64,000 bases of DNA from Loripinus fragilis (GCA_964019695.1 OZ026530.1:36070835-36134834); one strand, 5' to 3'; shown: positions 11,642-22,780, counted from the first letter of the stretch. Notes: generated from the sequence alone by a model not told the origin. Numbers and translations are program-made.

Positions 11642-12086
11642 GGCAGCTATAGACTGGCTGTAGTCCTAAAAGCGATTTTTCATCAATGTGGCTCCAGTCC
11701 TTAAAAAAATTTTCATCAATGTGTCATATCATATACTTGTAGCCAGACTAACTCTTATGGCTCTGTTTTAACGAAGGTCCTTAAAACAGAGCCATTAGAG
11801 TTATTTTAATTGATTTGATTCTTTACGTCCCATCAACAATCTTTCAGTTATAAAGGGACGGGTATTCCTGGGTTGAACCAGACTAAGCTAGGATTAATGT
11901 TCTTGCTCAAGGACACAACACAGTGACGTCGGTGAGGCTCGAACCCGCGGCCCCTCGGTCTCGAGTCAAGCACTCTACCACTGAGCCACTGTGCTCCCTC
12001 CATCAGAGTTAGACTGGCTACAAGTATATGATATGACACATTGATAAAAAATTGTTTTAAGGACTGGAGCCAGTCTACGGCAGCTA
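11642..12086. mobile_element. Fold-back MITE interrupted by a SINE
   Basis: Arms near 11691-11758 and 12005-12072 (for example CTTGTAGCCAGACTAACTCT and its complement) are inverted copies of each other, with outer CAGCTATAGACTGGCT. A small inner hairpin, TGGCTCTGTTTTAA/TTAAAACAGAGCCA, lies at 11759-11795. The right arm is displaced by the SINE at 11804-11999. Confidence 0.75.
11804..11999 (-). mobile_element. SINE family B, full length
   Basis: The - strand head reads GGAGCACAGTGGCTCAGTGG with B-box GGTTCGAGCCTC; the tail is GGACGTAAAGAATCAAATCA. It is flanked by the target duplication CCATTAGAGTTA / CCATCAGAGTTA (11792-11803, 12000-12011; 11 of 12 match), inside the fold-back MITE. Confidence 0.88.
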
Positions 12087-12148
12087 CAAACACTCCTTTG
12101 TTGAATTATAATTATTTATAAATATAATACGTTCTCTTGTAAGTGTGG

Positions 12149-12416
12149 TCAGACTAGCTCAGTGGTTAGAACACTTGCCTCTGGTGCTAGAGGTTCCAGG
12201 TTCGACCCCTGCTCGCAGTGAGGAAAATTTCGGTGTTCGAACACAATTTCTCTAGTGCCATTTGCAGGGATGACACTGCATCTTCCGTTGGGTCTGGACG
12301 ATAACTAGATGTCCCTGTCCACGGAAAGGTGCCCCTTGTGCAGGTTAAAGAACCCTACGGTAATTTAGATATGGCTACTCCTGCCGAAGCGAGGGTCAGA
12401 CAGAAAGATGTGATAG
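12149..12416 (+). mobile_element. tRNA-derived SINE family C
   Basis: tRNA-like head with A box TAGCTCAGTGGTTAGAAC and B box GGTTCGACCCC, followed by a body distinct from families A and B (GTCTGGACGATAACTAGATG; CAGGTTAAAGAACCCTACGG). The 3' end is uncertain. I cannot assign its conserved central domain by name. Confidence 0.75.
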
Positions 12417-12472
12417 TAAATGCAGAAAAGTACTTTTATAATTCTCCTTCAATAAACCTGCATCGGGCCGCG

Positions 12473-12778
12473 TAGCGCAGTCGGTAACGTGTCTCGCTAG
12501 ATATGCCTGTCTGACTGCATATCCAGGGGTAGCAAGTTCGATCTCGGCCCGGCTCCATACTTTCGTGGAGATTGATCATGAAATAATTTCTACGGTCATT
12601 CTCCTCCCTTTCGCTGATGCATTCAAGAGGGGTTGTTGTCAGTTACCAGCAAAAGTATGTGCACGAATTACTGGTTGACGTTGAAGCTTGCCTAGGAAAA
12701 AGTGTGGTTAGGTGAACTGACCGTCCCGCCATGACCATAGCTGTTAATTGGGACGTAAAGCAAGAAAACAAACAAAAT
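12473..12778 (+). mobile_element. tRNA-derived SINE family A, full length
   Basis: Starts GGGCCGCGTAGCGCAGTCGG, with B box AAGTTCGATCTCG, and ends GGGACGTAAAGCAAG plus an A-rich tail. Imperfect flanking duplication CAATAAACCTGC / CAATAATCCTGC (12460-12471 and 12779-12790). Confidence 0.88.
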
Positions 12779-13102
12779 CAATAATCCTGCCCAGCTCTTT
12801 TATAAGCTGGGTATTTTTTTCATGATTTTTGTCATCTGCTGACTTTTTTTTTAATTCAAATATTCTTTCAGGAACACTATCAAAGTCTCAAACAGTTTGG
12901 ATCCAAATCAGGCAGGACCTACAGACTGCTCTATAAATTGCTTCTAAATTTTAGTGTTGGGAATCGGAAGGCAAATCACAATCGATTATCAGAAAGCTGT
13001 TACCGCTTGATAATCGATTAAATAATCGAAAATTTAATCGAAAATTCCAGTATTGTATGATAAGTTATACTAAAAGGAGCAGACTATTTCTTTATGAGAT
13101 TG

Positions 13103-13300
13103 AGGGTGGGCAGTGGCTCAGTGGTAGAGCGCTTGACTCGAGACCGAGGGGCCGCAGGTTCGATCCTCAGGGGCGTCACTGTGTTGTGGTCCTTGAGCAA
13201 GACACATTTATCCTAGCTTAGTACTGGTTCAACCCAGGAAGACCCGTCCCTGTTTAACTGAAAGATTGTTGATGGGACGTAAAGAATCAAATCAAACAAA
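13103..13300 (+). mobile_element. SINE family B, full length, perfect target duplication
   Basis: Head GTGGCTCAGTGGTAGAGCGC, B box GGTTCGATCCTC, tail GGACGTAAAGAATCAAATC. A perfect 14-bp duplication, TCTTTATGAGATTG, occurs at 13089-13102 and 13301-13314, so this is a relatively recent insertion. Confidence 0.93.
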
Positions 13301-13596
13301 TCTTTATGAGATTGTAGACTAGATTCATCACTAGGGGAGCAGTCTAGCCAGGCAGCACTATATACAGCATCCTTTGCAGATAATTAAACTCTGCCTTGAA
13401 GCATTTTTTGGAATTCTAGGGTGTTTAACAGAATTCCTGGAACCATCGAATCTGGCAGGTTTTTTTGTACTGATGCGATAGGTTTTTGAGACCATCCCTG
13501 AAAAAAGTTAGAGACAAACTTAATTGAGGTTGACCAAGAAAACTTAGTTTCAGCTGAAATATGAAAGACAATTTCCTTTGACAATTTCAAAATCAG

Positions 13597-13670
13597 GTGG
13601 ATGGATGGATGGATGGATGGATGGATGGGTGGATTGGTGGGTGAGTGGGTGGATTGATAGGCAGGCAGGC

Positions 13671-13723
<53 letters not shown>

Positions 13724-13724
13724 C
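13597..13724. repeat. Compound microsatellite (GGAT)n then (CAGA)n
   Basis: About 40 bp of GGAT repeats degrade through GGGT/GGCA, then about 50 bp of perfect CAGA repeats follow. Repetitive open frames across it are artefacts. Confidence 0.95.
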
Positions 13725-14410
13725 TATTTGCAAAGGTTACTACTAAGCATGCAGTCTTATAGTTTGTTGCATATGCTGGAAAGGGTCCTTTTTCCACAGC
13801 TTATCAAAACAATGTCCAAGTCTAGCCCCAAAATAAATCAATACATCAAAACAAATTCTTATATATTGACCTTAGTAAATCGGCCCTTTTCCTAGACCAG
13901 AAGTAGCAAATGTGTACCATTAGTTTAAATGATAAGAGATGAGACTGCATTTCTACATATGACTGGTCAAGGCATCTCTTGTGCATATCATTTATCACAA
14001 TTCATGAAAAAAAATGATTTCCCGAATTCTGATAACTTCAGGTAATATGGGGTTTCAATAATGTCCATTTTTCTTTGACTCTAATTCTCCGAGGCTGACT
14101 TTGGTCACCCGTTGACTAAAAACTTCAAAGGGATTCTTTGCATGCTGAGTAATATTTCGGCTCTGCAGATATTTTTCAGCATTACTTTTATCAAAATAAT
14201 ATTTCTGGACAACATCAGCGTGTCAAACAGATTGGACCTAGATCAGCCCCGACGTTCTGATCTTGGTCCAAACTTATTAGCCGCTAACAAGCAAAGAGTT
14301 GTTTTGACAGAAAACACGGTGTCAAGTTTTGCATGTGCTTATGGGAATATATTAAATTGCGTTTCGCTGGCGTGCCGATGATGGCCCAACATTGAATGCT
14401 GGCTTGGTAG
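13725..14410. other. Intergenic stretch
   Basis: Contains the recurring GATCAG/GATCTTGG module near 14230-14275 but no supported gene. Confidence 0.4.
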
Positions 14411-14414
14411 CTTT

Positions 14415-14531
14415 GTGATTTTTAGGGAATCCAGATCATTATTGCTAGGAACCCTATATTTTTGTAATTTTTCAGGGGGGGGGGTCCGGACCCCTGCCCT
14501 CCCCCCCCCCCCTCCTGGATCCGCGCATGAA
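14415..14531. mobile_element. Fragment of poly-G MITE
   Basis: Contains TTTCAGGGGGGGGGGTCC and a C run ending CTGGATCCGCGCATG, the same terminus as 7909-8179 in inverted orientation. Confidence 0.65.
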
Positions 14532-14570
14532 TGTCAAGCCTTAATCTCCCTGAAATCATACCATTTCAAG

Positions 14571-15385
14571 GGGTGCACGACAATTCGTCGAAAGACACTT
14601 CGTCGAATACGACAATTAGTCTACAAAGACAATTGGTCTACTACGACAGTTTGTCGAATGTGACACTTAGTCTACTCCTTTTTTTACCTACGACATTTGG
14701 TCGAAAAAAATTTATAACATATTTACAGTTAACCTAACCTTACGTGTACATTGTGATGTTATTTTTGGTGGCGTGCTTGATTGTAACGATGTTTTAACGT
14801 TAGGAACTACGGAACAATGTTCTTTTGGGCTATTTGTTACAGTGTTAGTTTATTGGTAGTAGTTCATCAATGAAAATAACAGACGTTTTCCTAAGTAGCC
14901 ATGGTGCTAGAAAGTTAAGTTTTCAGGGATATTCATATTGTAGAGACAGACTCGATCTAAAAACTGGGAAATGTTACTGAAATGTGACAATAGGAAATGT
15001 AAGGGCCGCATTATAACATCGTCTGATGATCTTATATTAAAGCAAACAGGCCACAATATGCATGGTCCTGACATACCTAAAATTGAAGTGCAACAGTCTA
15101 TGGCCTGGCTCCAAAACACAGGAAGCTCCTGGACCAGCAGAATCCTGAATAAAGAAATGGCCAAAGACTTGCCTGCAGAATTCAAAATAAAGTTGTTTCC
15201 CTTCCGTTTTTCCTTGATAAATATTTGATACTTTCGACCAGTTTTAGACAAATTTTAGACACATTTCGACGAAATATAAGTTTAGACCAACGGTCCATTT
15301 CGACCAAACGCTACATCCGACCAGTTGTCTTATTCGACCAAATGTCGTATTCGACGAAGTGTCTTTCGACGAATTGTCGTGGATC
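14571..15385. mobile_element. Non-autonomous MULE-like transposon with long TIRs and 10-bp TSD
   Basis: Flanked by a perfect 10-bp direct repeat, CCATTTCAAG, at 14561-14570 and 15386-15395. Terminal inverted repeats of roughly 140 bp start CACGACAATTCGTCGAAAGA on the left and end TCTTTCGACGAATTGTCGTG on the right, and consist largely of irregular TTCGACGAA / TTGGTCTA-type words. Long TIRs and a 9-11-bp duplication are established hallmarks of Mutator-like elements. The interior holds a degraded FLYWCH-type zinc finger (14901-15228), as found in animal MULE transposases, but no catalytic domain. Confidence 0.85.
14901..15228 (+). pseudogene. FLYWCH zinc-finger remnant of a MULE transposase
   Basis: Two frames together give a FLYWCH-type finger: GYSYCRDR in the upstream frame, then KCDNRKCKGRIITSSDD, LILKQTGHNMHGPD and a helix-like KIEVQQSMAWLQ in the downstream frame. 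The frame changes at about 14976, where TACTGAAATG would read Tyr-Trp-Lys with one more G, so a single-base deletion is inferred. An in-frame stop also precedes GYSY. The frame ends about 50 residues after the finger. FLYWCH modules bind DNA and are common N-terminal domains of invertebrate MULE transposases; the nuclease domain is absent. Lying within the long-TIR element at 14571-15385 supports its being a decayed transposase N-terminus rather than a host gene. Confidence 0.75.
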
Positions 15386-15996
15386 CCATTTCAAGATCTA
15401 GATCGTGATTTGCGTTTAAGGGTTAACATCAAAGCGGTACTGTGAAATTAATTGTACTCCAAATAATTTTTTTGACAGGCTGGTAGCCGCATTCTGAACC
15501 AAGATCAGTCAGCCCGTGGTCTAAATCCAACTGATTGACACTCTGTCTTGACAGACACCACACAAATATGCAATTGTGCTTTGCTGTCCAATGCAGATAA
15601 CAAAAAAAAAGATGACCATGCAAACTTATTATCCAGCATGCAAAAAGTTACAGCTACTTGCAGGCAAAGGGTTAATCAGTCAGCATTCGGACAAGCGTTG
15701 CATCAGAAAAGTGTGAAATATACATGCAGACCAGACAGACGCTTGCGCAAGTCACTTTTGTGTCAACTTGTTTTGTTAAAATGACGATGGAAAACCTATG
15801 TTTTACGAGTGTGCTTCTGTAATAAATGGATTAATACGGCATAACAATTTAACTGTAACGTAATTACGGATACATGGATTAATACGCAAAGATTTTAAGG
15901 TAAGAGGTGTACTTTTTTAAATTATTTCTTTAATGACTTGCATCCAGCGATTCCGAGTATAGTTACATGTAGCTCAGCTCAACTTTATATTGCAAT

Positions 15997-16194
15997 ACAG
16001 TGGCTCAGTGGTAGAGTGCTACACTCGAGACCAAGGGGCCGCGGGTTGGAGCCTCACCGCCGTCACTGCGGTGTGGTCCTTGAGCAGGACACATTTATCC
16101 TAGCTTAGTACTGATTCAACCCAGGAAGACCCGTCCCTGTTTAACTGAAAGATTGTTGATAGGACGTAAAGAATCAAACAAACAAACAAACAAA
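15997..16194 (+). mobile_element. SINE family B, full length
   Basis: Head CAGTGGCTCAGTGGTAGAGT, altered B box GGGTTGGAGCCTC, tail GGACGTAAAGAATCAAAC with (AAAC)n. Probable flanks ATATTGCAAT / ATATGGCAAT (15987-15996, 16195-16204). Confidence 0.88.
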
Positions 16195-16509
16195 ATATGG
16201 CAATTTTCAATTTTTCGTGGATTCCTAAATATCGTTACGTAAAAGGCCAGTAATATAGTTTTTCATTTATTGAACGTCTTCCGACTATTTATAGCAATGA
16301 TCCGCGCATTAATGAAGAGTCATGTGTCCAAAGAGTATGACGAAATAAGCGAAACGTCTTGCGTCAGACAGAATCTCACTGTGCAGTGCGCATGACCGGA
16401 TTTCCGAAAAGTCAATCTGAAAGTTTGCTGCTTCGAAAGCAGCAAACAAAAATAATAAAAGTCATCATTCACAAACATAAAATATCAAAAAGCAAAGATA
16501 AAAAAATAT

Positions 16510-16582
16510 GCCGTGATTGGGGTTCGAACCTTCAATTGCAAAACTTCGGGACAGAGGTCTACGATCTTACCACCGCGCCAGC
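16510..16582 (-). other. tRNA-like sequence, probable SINE head or tRNA pseudogene
   Basis: On the - strand: GCTGGCGCGGTGGTAAGATC (D-arm-like), then AAGGTTCGAACCCCAATCAC (T-arm-like with GGTTCGAACCC) at tRNA-like spacing. Acceptor-stem pairing is poor beyond four base pairs, so a functional tRNA is not claimed. Confidence 0.45.
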
Positions 16583-17789
16583 ACAACTGTGACAAATAAC
16601 AAGAAATATCTTTAAAAAAGATATTCAGCGGCATTCAAAGGAGAACAAACATTTAAAGTCCTGCTGTAATTGGAAGATGTTTTTTTTATGCACAAAAGAC
16701 TGGTGTTAGATGTTGATTGATTGGATGAGGTGAAAAATTGAAGGTTGCCAACGTGAAAGTTTGACTCAGAGTATGTGAATGATGTCTTTTGCAGATCAAA
16801 GGGATAAAGTGTATTGTAAGCCTGTTGTAGGGACACGGTGAAAATTTGTAATCAGTCTGGAAAGTCAGTTGGTGGAGGAGTTGTATTGTAAAAGAGAAGT
16901 GTGAGTTTAAGCATTGATCTGGCTGCGTAGGTTTCAAAGCCCCTGTTACACTATTTTAGTGTTATAAGTAGTTCATAACGAAGAATGTTTGGAGTTATGG
17001 TATATTTTGTATATTTCATATTTAATATTAAATAAAGGGATTAAAAGTGTTCGATTCGGGCCTGTTCCATAAGCAAGTTGATTACTCCCCAGCAGCAGTG
17101 TCTTTTACTGTTCTTTCTCAAACTCCCTGTCGATCAAGCTACTTCCAAAATTCCACCATTGCGTGAGCGATGTTGATAAACTTTGGAATCCGGATTGCTT
17201 CTAAAAACGAAAAGGCCAATTAGAGACCTGACCAGTAATTTTGTAACCTGCGCATCTTGTATCTTTTGCGCATAATTTTGTCTCTGGGATGCAAAGTTTT
17301 TATTTCAGCCAGTCCCAGGATGCAATAGTATTGCAGACTTGTCATTAAAATAGTGTTCTGGACTCATAAGTTTGCAGTTGGGACTCATTGATATGGGAAC
17401 CAGCGAGTCCCAGGACCCATAAGCCCAAAATTGTAAATGAATCACTGCCTTACCACTGAGCTTGAATCCAGATCAAACGTGGAGCCTTCGGATTTTCTAG
17501 GCTAAAGTAATGAAATAACTAAATGTAGATGGGTCAGTTACAATATGCCCCCTAGGCATTATGTGCATTGACTTCAATTGAGGAATACGGTTGGGGCGGA
17601 GGTTAACTCTACCACTATTAAGTGTGTTTATGAGCAGAGTCTTACTGGAATATGCATATTTCCTGAGTTTAATTTGCTTCCAATGGATCACCTATATACA
17701 AATCGTTAACTAAAACAAAAATACCCATAGCTTGAAACACATGAAACACTGAAAATAGTGTCTTCGGCAAATACAATATAAAAACACTA
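16583..17789. other. Intergenic stretch, nothing recognised
   Basis: No element ends or coding support seen. Confidence 0.4.
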
Positions 17790-18740
17790 GGGGAGACAGG
17801 GGCTAGTTCAGCCCCATTTTAGAAAATGTACAGTTTTCGAAAGACTATTAAATCTAGGTCTATGAAACCTATATATTTAAGTAAGGCACAATAGGGCGGT
17901 ACCAGTCCCGGTAACCCACAACATATGTCTCTATACCATAAAGGGTAATCTTCATTTAAGGAGATCAGGTCATGGTGGCCGAACTTGCCCCGCATGGGGA
18001 AAGTTCGGCCACCCCTCGGGGCAAGTTTGACAAAGGCCAATATTATACAGTCAAACTTCTGTAGTTGGAATTGCAAAGGGCCAAGAATATGTAACGACAT
18101 TAACCTAACATATGGAATATCCAAGTTGGTTCTTCGGAATACAAATTGAACAAAAATTTGGCTTAAAATGTCGTATTAAATTGTCCGAGTTATCGTCTTG
18201 CTTTTTGGGCCAATTTATTCATTGACTTGCTCTTAGGCCTGCCTAACCCATTTATGCCAAATAAAATGTCCCACCTTTATCAATCGGACGAACCAGTTTG
18301 GAATCAAAGGGCTAATCTATAAACAATCAGTGGAGACCATGAACAGAATCCTCACTCTGTTGTCTGATCTGGGTCTTTACTGTGTACCAATGGCCCAGAG
18401 GAAGGCGCTAGGTTTGTATGGGTTTAGAGGTTTTTTAACTTATATCTTTCCAATCTTTGAATACATCTCGTTTTAGTGTAAAAACAAAATAAAATAGAAA
18501 ATAATAGTAATAATAATAATGGCATGTATTTTTTGTAAGTGTGGAGCATGGTTGGCTATGGACTGAACTTGCATCGACTTAAGTGGCCGAACTTGCCCCT
18601 GACAGACTATTTCCAAATATCACGTGACAGCTCCTTTTAAGATGCAGGAGAAGAAATTAACAATGTTTTTATATCAAAGCACATAATCCTTTCGTAATAA
18701 AAAATATAGAATTTAAATCAGAATCTTAACACATCTTTTC

Positions 18741-19916
18741 CGAAGTCAGAGGTCTTGCAAACCCAGTTGGTCCAGTTTGCGCACAACATCATCAGCAACC
18801 TGGATGGGGCTGTGAATCTTGGGCACAAACAGACAGATTTAATCATAATGGATTTTGCTAGGGCCTTTGACAAGGTTCCACGCAGGAGGCTATTTCACAA
18901 ATTGGAATAATATGGGATAAGATGATCCACCCACAAGTGGATCAACTCGTGGCTCTCTGGGCGCACTCAACAAGTTGTTTTAGATGGCCAAGCCTCAGAT
19001 CCAGTCCCAGTGCTATCAGGTGTGCCCTAGGGATTGGTCCTAGGTCCGGTCCTGTTCCTCATCTTCATAAATGATCTGCTGGATAACATCAGGTCTTCTG
19101 TTCGCCTGTTCGCAGACGATTGTGTCCTGTATAGGAATATACATTCACTTCAGGATTGTTTGGCCTTGCAAGAAGACCTCACCAGCTTAGGACAGTGGGA
19201 TGCCGATAGGCAAATGAAATTTAATGTAGCCAAATCTCACTCAATGAGAGTGACTTGACATCAGCATCACAAACAAATTCTCTTCGACTACTCACTACAC
19301 AATCAAACTTTGGAAAATGTTCAGTCGGCAAAATACCTTGGTATCACCATTACTGATAACATGGATTGGGGTCAACATGTCTCAGAAATCTCTTCCAAAG
19401 AAACTAAGACACTTGGTTTCCTTCACAGAAACTTGGCTTTTGCACCTAGGAGTACTAAGGAAGTTGCATACAAAACTTTGGTTCGGCCTAAACTAGAGTA
19501 TGTAGCACCTATTTGGAGCCCTCATTCGAAATCTCAGAACAATAAGATTGAGAAAGTTCAGAGGACAGCAGCCCGCTGGACCTGCAGGAGATGGCGAAAC
19601 ACGAGTAGTGTCGGCGTAATGCTTGATGAGCTTGAATGGCCATCTCTTGAGGCCCGGAGGGACCAGTCCTCCTTGTTTCTCTTTCACAAGATTCATTGTG
19701 GAGCTGTGTTTATTGAAAAAGACAAGTATATGACCCCTGCTCACCATTTGAGAACTACGAGATCATCACATAGTGCTCAATACCGCAGACACCAGACATA
19801 CAATGATGCCCTGAAGAATTTTCCTTTTCCCCCGAACTATTCCACATTGGAATAGTCTGTCTCCTTCTGTGGCCAATACCCAGTTCACAGAGGAGTTTAG
19901 GGCACTCCTTACTTAA
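18741..19916 (+). pseudogene. LINE reverse transcriptase, broken
   Basis: RT motifs in order: motif A region MDFARAFDKVPRRRL (about 18846), the QG-type block just before GLVLGPVLFLIFINDL (about 19040), the catalytic LFADDCVLY block (about 19105), then the thumb-like stretch from ENVQSAKYLGITITDNMDW to ARWTCRRWRNTSSVG. Three nonsense changes interrupt it: TAA at about 18908, TAG in place of the usual Gln at about 19027, and TGA at about 19256. A one-base shift at the C run near 19833 moves the last 26 codons (ending LLT, stop 19914-19916) to another frame. Two stops fit single C-to-T changes. The N-terminal endonuclease is missing by 5' truncation. The protein is of the Jockey/CR1/RTE-like LINE type; clade not assigned. 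Confidence 0.9.
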
Positions 19917-19998
19917 ACAAAAATTCAGCCAAAAGTTTTTTGTGTTTTTTGTGTTGTTTTTGTTTTTTATTTTATCAAAATTTCCAAATTCGCAAATT

Positions 19999-20030
19999 CT
20001 GGTGTAATGCTCAAGTATGAGCGAAACCAG
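19999..20030 (+). other. LINE 3'-terminal hairpin
   Basis: CTGGT...ACCAG forms a perfect 5-bp outer stem and GCTCA-AGTA-TGAGC a perfect 5-bp inner stem with a 4-base loop, just upstream of the element's end. LINE reverse transcriptases of several clades recognise such 3' structures; this use here is inferred. Confidence 0.65.
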
Positions 20031-20282
20031 TAAAGATTGAAAGAAAGGAATTTAAAGTGGAAATTACTATGAAAAATTTACTAATCATGCAAGAAAACGA
20101 GTTTTCTGGTACAATATCAATCTACCCTTCAACAATGCAGCCATTGTGTATGCCTACTCATGTAGACCAACTCGTCACAAGTAATTTCCAAATATGTTTC
20201 CCGGCCCCATATCTTAGTTTACATGCTAAATATAGCCTCTGCCGAACATGCCCCGAGGCCGAACTAGCCCCGGTCTCCCCTA

Positions 20283-21280
20283 TAAACGTTCTTCTTTAAT
20301 AACTGTAAAACTCCATGCGATGGTTCTAAGCTTTTTTAAAAGCTAACCTTGTAATGATATTAATCTGGCATCTATATATAGACCGTTGTATTTATCTACA
20401 TGCGTAGGCTATTTATAGTTACTACAAAGAAACTTGGTGGCAGAACATTCCGAAATATACAGGAATGTCGCCGACACTTTATGAGACAACTCGACGACAC
20501 CTTTATTCTTAGTGAGGCACTGGAAGGGATTTTAAGGATACAGAGATATTGGCCAAAAACTTAAAGGGATATAAAGAAAATCACATACCTATAATCAATA
20601 AGTTAAAACAGTGAATATTCGGTAAGTTCAGTAGGTTCGGCCGAATTTGGTTGGGTTACAGCTTTTAGACACAACCGGGTGAAATGGGTAACCCGGGCTG
20701 AGCCGGATACTAGTGATCGGTTTGAAATCACAATCGATTATCGGTTTAGAATCGGAAAGACTAAACCAACTAGCTATCGATAGTACAATCGATTCCCTAT
20801 ACCTTTAAAAGTGATCACACATGCTTAGCTACATTCAGTGTATGTTTTTGTTTGCAGCATTTTATTTGTTATTTCTTATGTTGATTAAAATTAAGCTTGT
20901 GCTTTTATGGTACATGTAAAGGAATAAAAAAATACTAACACTTCAAACACATTTTGACAAGACAGAATCTGACTGTTTCGAAAATGTTGGCGGCCAGACT
21001 ACATCTATAATACATAATCATGAGCATCTTGATCCTGACCTTAGTTAAACATATTGGACTAGAGTCTAAAACACAACTCATTTTTAACTTCATCTCCTTT
21101 CTATACTTTGAAGCACAGTCCATGATTACGTGCAGTCAAAGCACTTTACACCTTCCCCTGCTGGATTAGAGTCATCCTCTGTGCTCTGTTTTGGGCTAAC
21201 TTTTTGCCAATATATATCTTAATCAAACTTTTAAGAAAAGATGTTTCTTGCTGAATGCTGAACGTTATAATCCGTTTCTT
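20283..21280. other. Intergenic stretch
   Basis: Holds a segment near 20705-20790 with repeated AATCGATT-type words, similar to 12955-13060 (shared TCACAATCGATTATC), probably a dispersed repeat. No gene recognised. Confidence 0.4.
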
Positions 21281-21353
21281 GTTTACTGTCATGAGTTGGC
21301 TCCCGGTACCGTTAATTTAACACGTGGCCGGGCCCAGGGCGACGACAGTAAAC
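21281..21353. repeat. Conserved 73-bp inverted-end repeat, copy 2
   Basis: Begins GTTTACTGTC and ends ACGACAGTAAAC, with interior GGCTCCCGGTACCGTTAA and GGGCCCAGGGCG; 68 of 73 positions match 9150-9222. The sequence outside the unit is unrelated between copies. Confidence 0.8.
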
Positions 21354-21955
21354 ATGATTCGCACTATAGTTATACTGTCTACGCCCATTGACGTACATTT
21401 CCGATAAATGCACCACCATTACCGAAAAAAATAACTAAAAGCTCCAGGCTTTTTTGGTCTGAAATGAATGGTTTTACTTGCTAAATAGTTCGATAATACC
21501 CTATCACCCAAGGGATGAACTGAAACGGGAAGAAAAAGAACTTTTTTTGTATTCTTTCTGTTTGACATCGGTACGAATCGGCTTTTAATACGCAGGTGAA
21601 ATAACTGGAACAGCAGACGTTTTATCCAATCGTAGCGGTAACCTCAGAATCGGCTAGACTGGTTCTCTCCCTTTAATAGCTTGTCAGCATATTAAGACAG
21701 GTAACTACTAAACGCCATTGCGTCTATTTATAGCATATACACTGACGTAGTAATGGAAAAATACGTAGTATTGGAAAATACCTGGGACGTCTTGAGTCCA
21801 TCTGCTTTATTGAATAAAAAGTGCATTTGCGATTTTTAAACAACTGCTCCCAGCTAGCATCCCATCACGAGCCACTATCGACCCCCCGACGAACCGTCAC
21901 CTGCGGATGGCGGTTCGTTGGCGGGCCGAAAGTGGCCCAATTGTACGTGCGGATT
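21354..21955. other. Intergenic stretch
   Basis: Nothing recognised. Confidence 0.4.
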
Positions 21956-21959
21956 GGAT

Positions 21960-22780
21960 TTTACTATAAAGTTTATTTTGTTCTATTATCAGGAATATGG
22001 CAACTGAAAAATTACAAGTTCTATAGGTTCCTATAGAAATAAGCATCCCCAACCCAACACTGGATGCGTGGATCCAGAGGGGGTTAGGTGGTCCGCACCC
22101 TACCCCCCATCCCCCTAAAAAATCACATGTTCTATGGGTTTCTATAGAAATAAGCATTCCCCGCCACCCGAAAATAAACAAAAATACAGTTACCCCGCAT
22201 CTAGTCAGACGCAACGCGGCCCGGTACAACTATTTTCTGGAATTTCAAATGTTCACAGGGGAAACACTTATGAGACTTTCAGTTTGCACCTACAAAACTC
22301 AATCCGTGACGGGAAAGTGGGCAATTACTTATTTCTAACCGATGTGCGGATCCAGAGGGGGATAGGTGGTCCGGACACCCCCCCCAAAAAAAAAAAATAA
22401 ATAAATAAATAAATAAAAATAAATAATAATCACAAGTTCTTTAAGTTTCGTTGGAAATAAGCATTTTGCCCCCCCCCCCCCCCCCATCCCCGAAAAAAAA
22501 ACACATGTTACCGACTGCGCCGGCCGGTAAACCTTCTGAGACTTTCAGAAAACTCAATCCGTGACAGGGAAGTGGGCAATTACCCATGCGCGAATCCAGA
22601 GAGGGATAGGTGGTCCGGACCCCCCCCCCCCCCCGAAAAATCACAAGTTATATAGGTTTCTATAGAAATAAGGATTTGTACCCCCCCCCCAACCCCCCCC
22701 CCCCCCCCAAAAAAAAAAAAAAATAATAATAAAAAGTTGCACCCCCCCCCCCCCCCCCGATAAATGTTTCGACCCTTTTG
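21960..22780. repeat. Cluster of poly-G/C MITE fragments
   Basis: Several partial copies of a unit with GGATCCAGAGGGG, a GGTGGTCCG(C/G)AC stretch and TCTATRGGTTTCTATAGAAA (about 21960, 22070, 22350, 22590, 22650). They are interleaved with C runs of 10-20 bases and an (AAAT)n tract near 22398. The long homopolymers are also likely sites of sequencing error. Confidence 0.65.

Larger units (their letters stand above)
18718..20047 (+). mobile_element. 5'-truncated non-LTR retrotransposon (LINE)
   Basis: Flanked by the 9-bp duplication GAATTTAAA at 18709-18717 and 20048-20056, which defines the insertion. It carries a broken reverse transcriptase (18741-19916), a T-rich 3' untranslated segment, a terminal hairpin (19999-20030) and a short ATTGAAAGAAAG tail. 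It lies within the TA-flanked transposon 17790-20280, so it inserted later. Confidence 0.88.
17790..20280. mobile_element. TA-flanked DNA transposon, interrupted by a LINE
   Basis: Ends GGGGAGACAGGGGCTAGTTC (17790-17809) and GAACTAGCCCCGGTCTCCCC (20261-20280) are inverted repeats matching at 19 of 20 positions. TA dinucleotides flank both ends (17788-17789, 20281-20282), as expected for the Tc1/mariner group or its MITEs. Subterminal GTTCGGCC / GGGGCAAGTT motifs recur inside. The interior includes the LINE insertion 18718-20047; no transposase frame was recognised in the remaining 1.2 kb. Confidence 0.8.

Noticed and set aside
12149..12220. Functional tRNA genes at SINE heads
   Set aside because: Heads continue into SINE bodies with family-specific tails and target duplications; acceptor stems are not maintained.
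13384..13895. Repetitive proteins across the (GGAT)n/(CAGA)n tract
   Set aside because: Tetranucleotide repeats are open in all frames; there is no other support.
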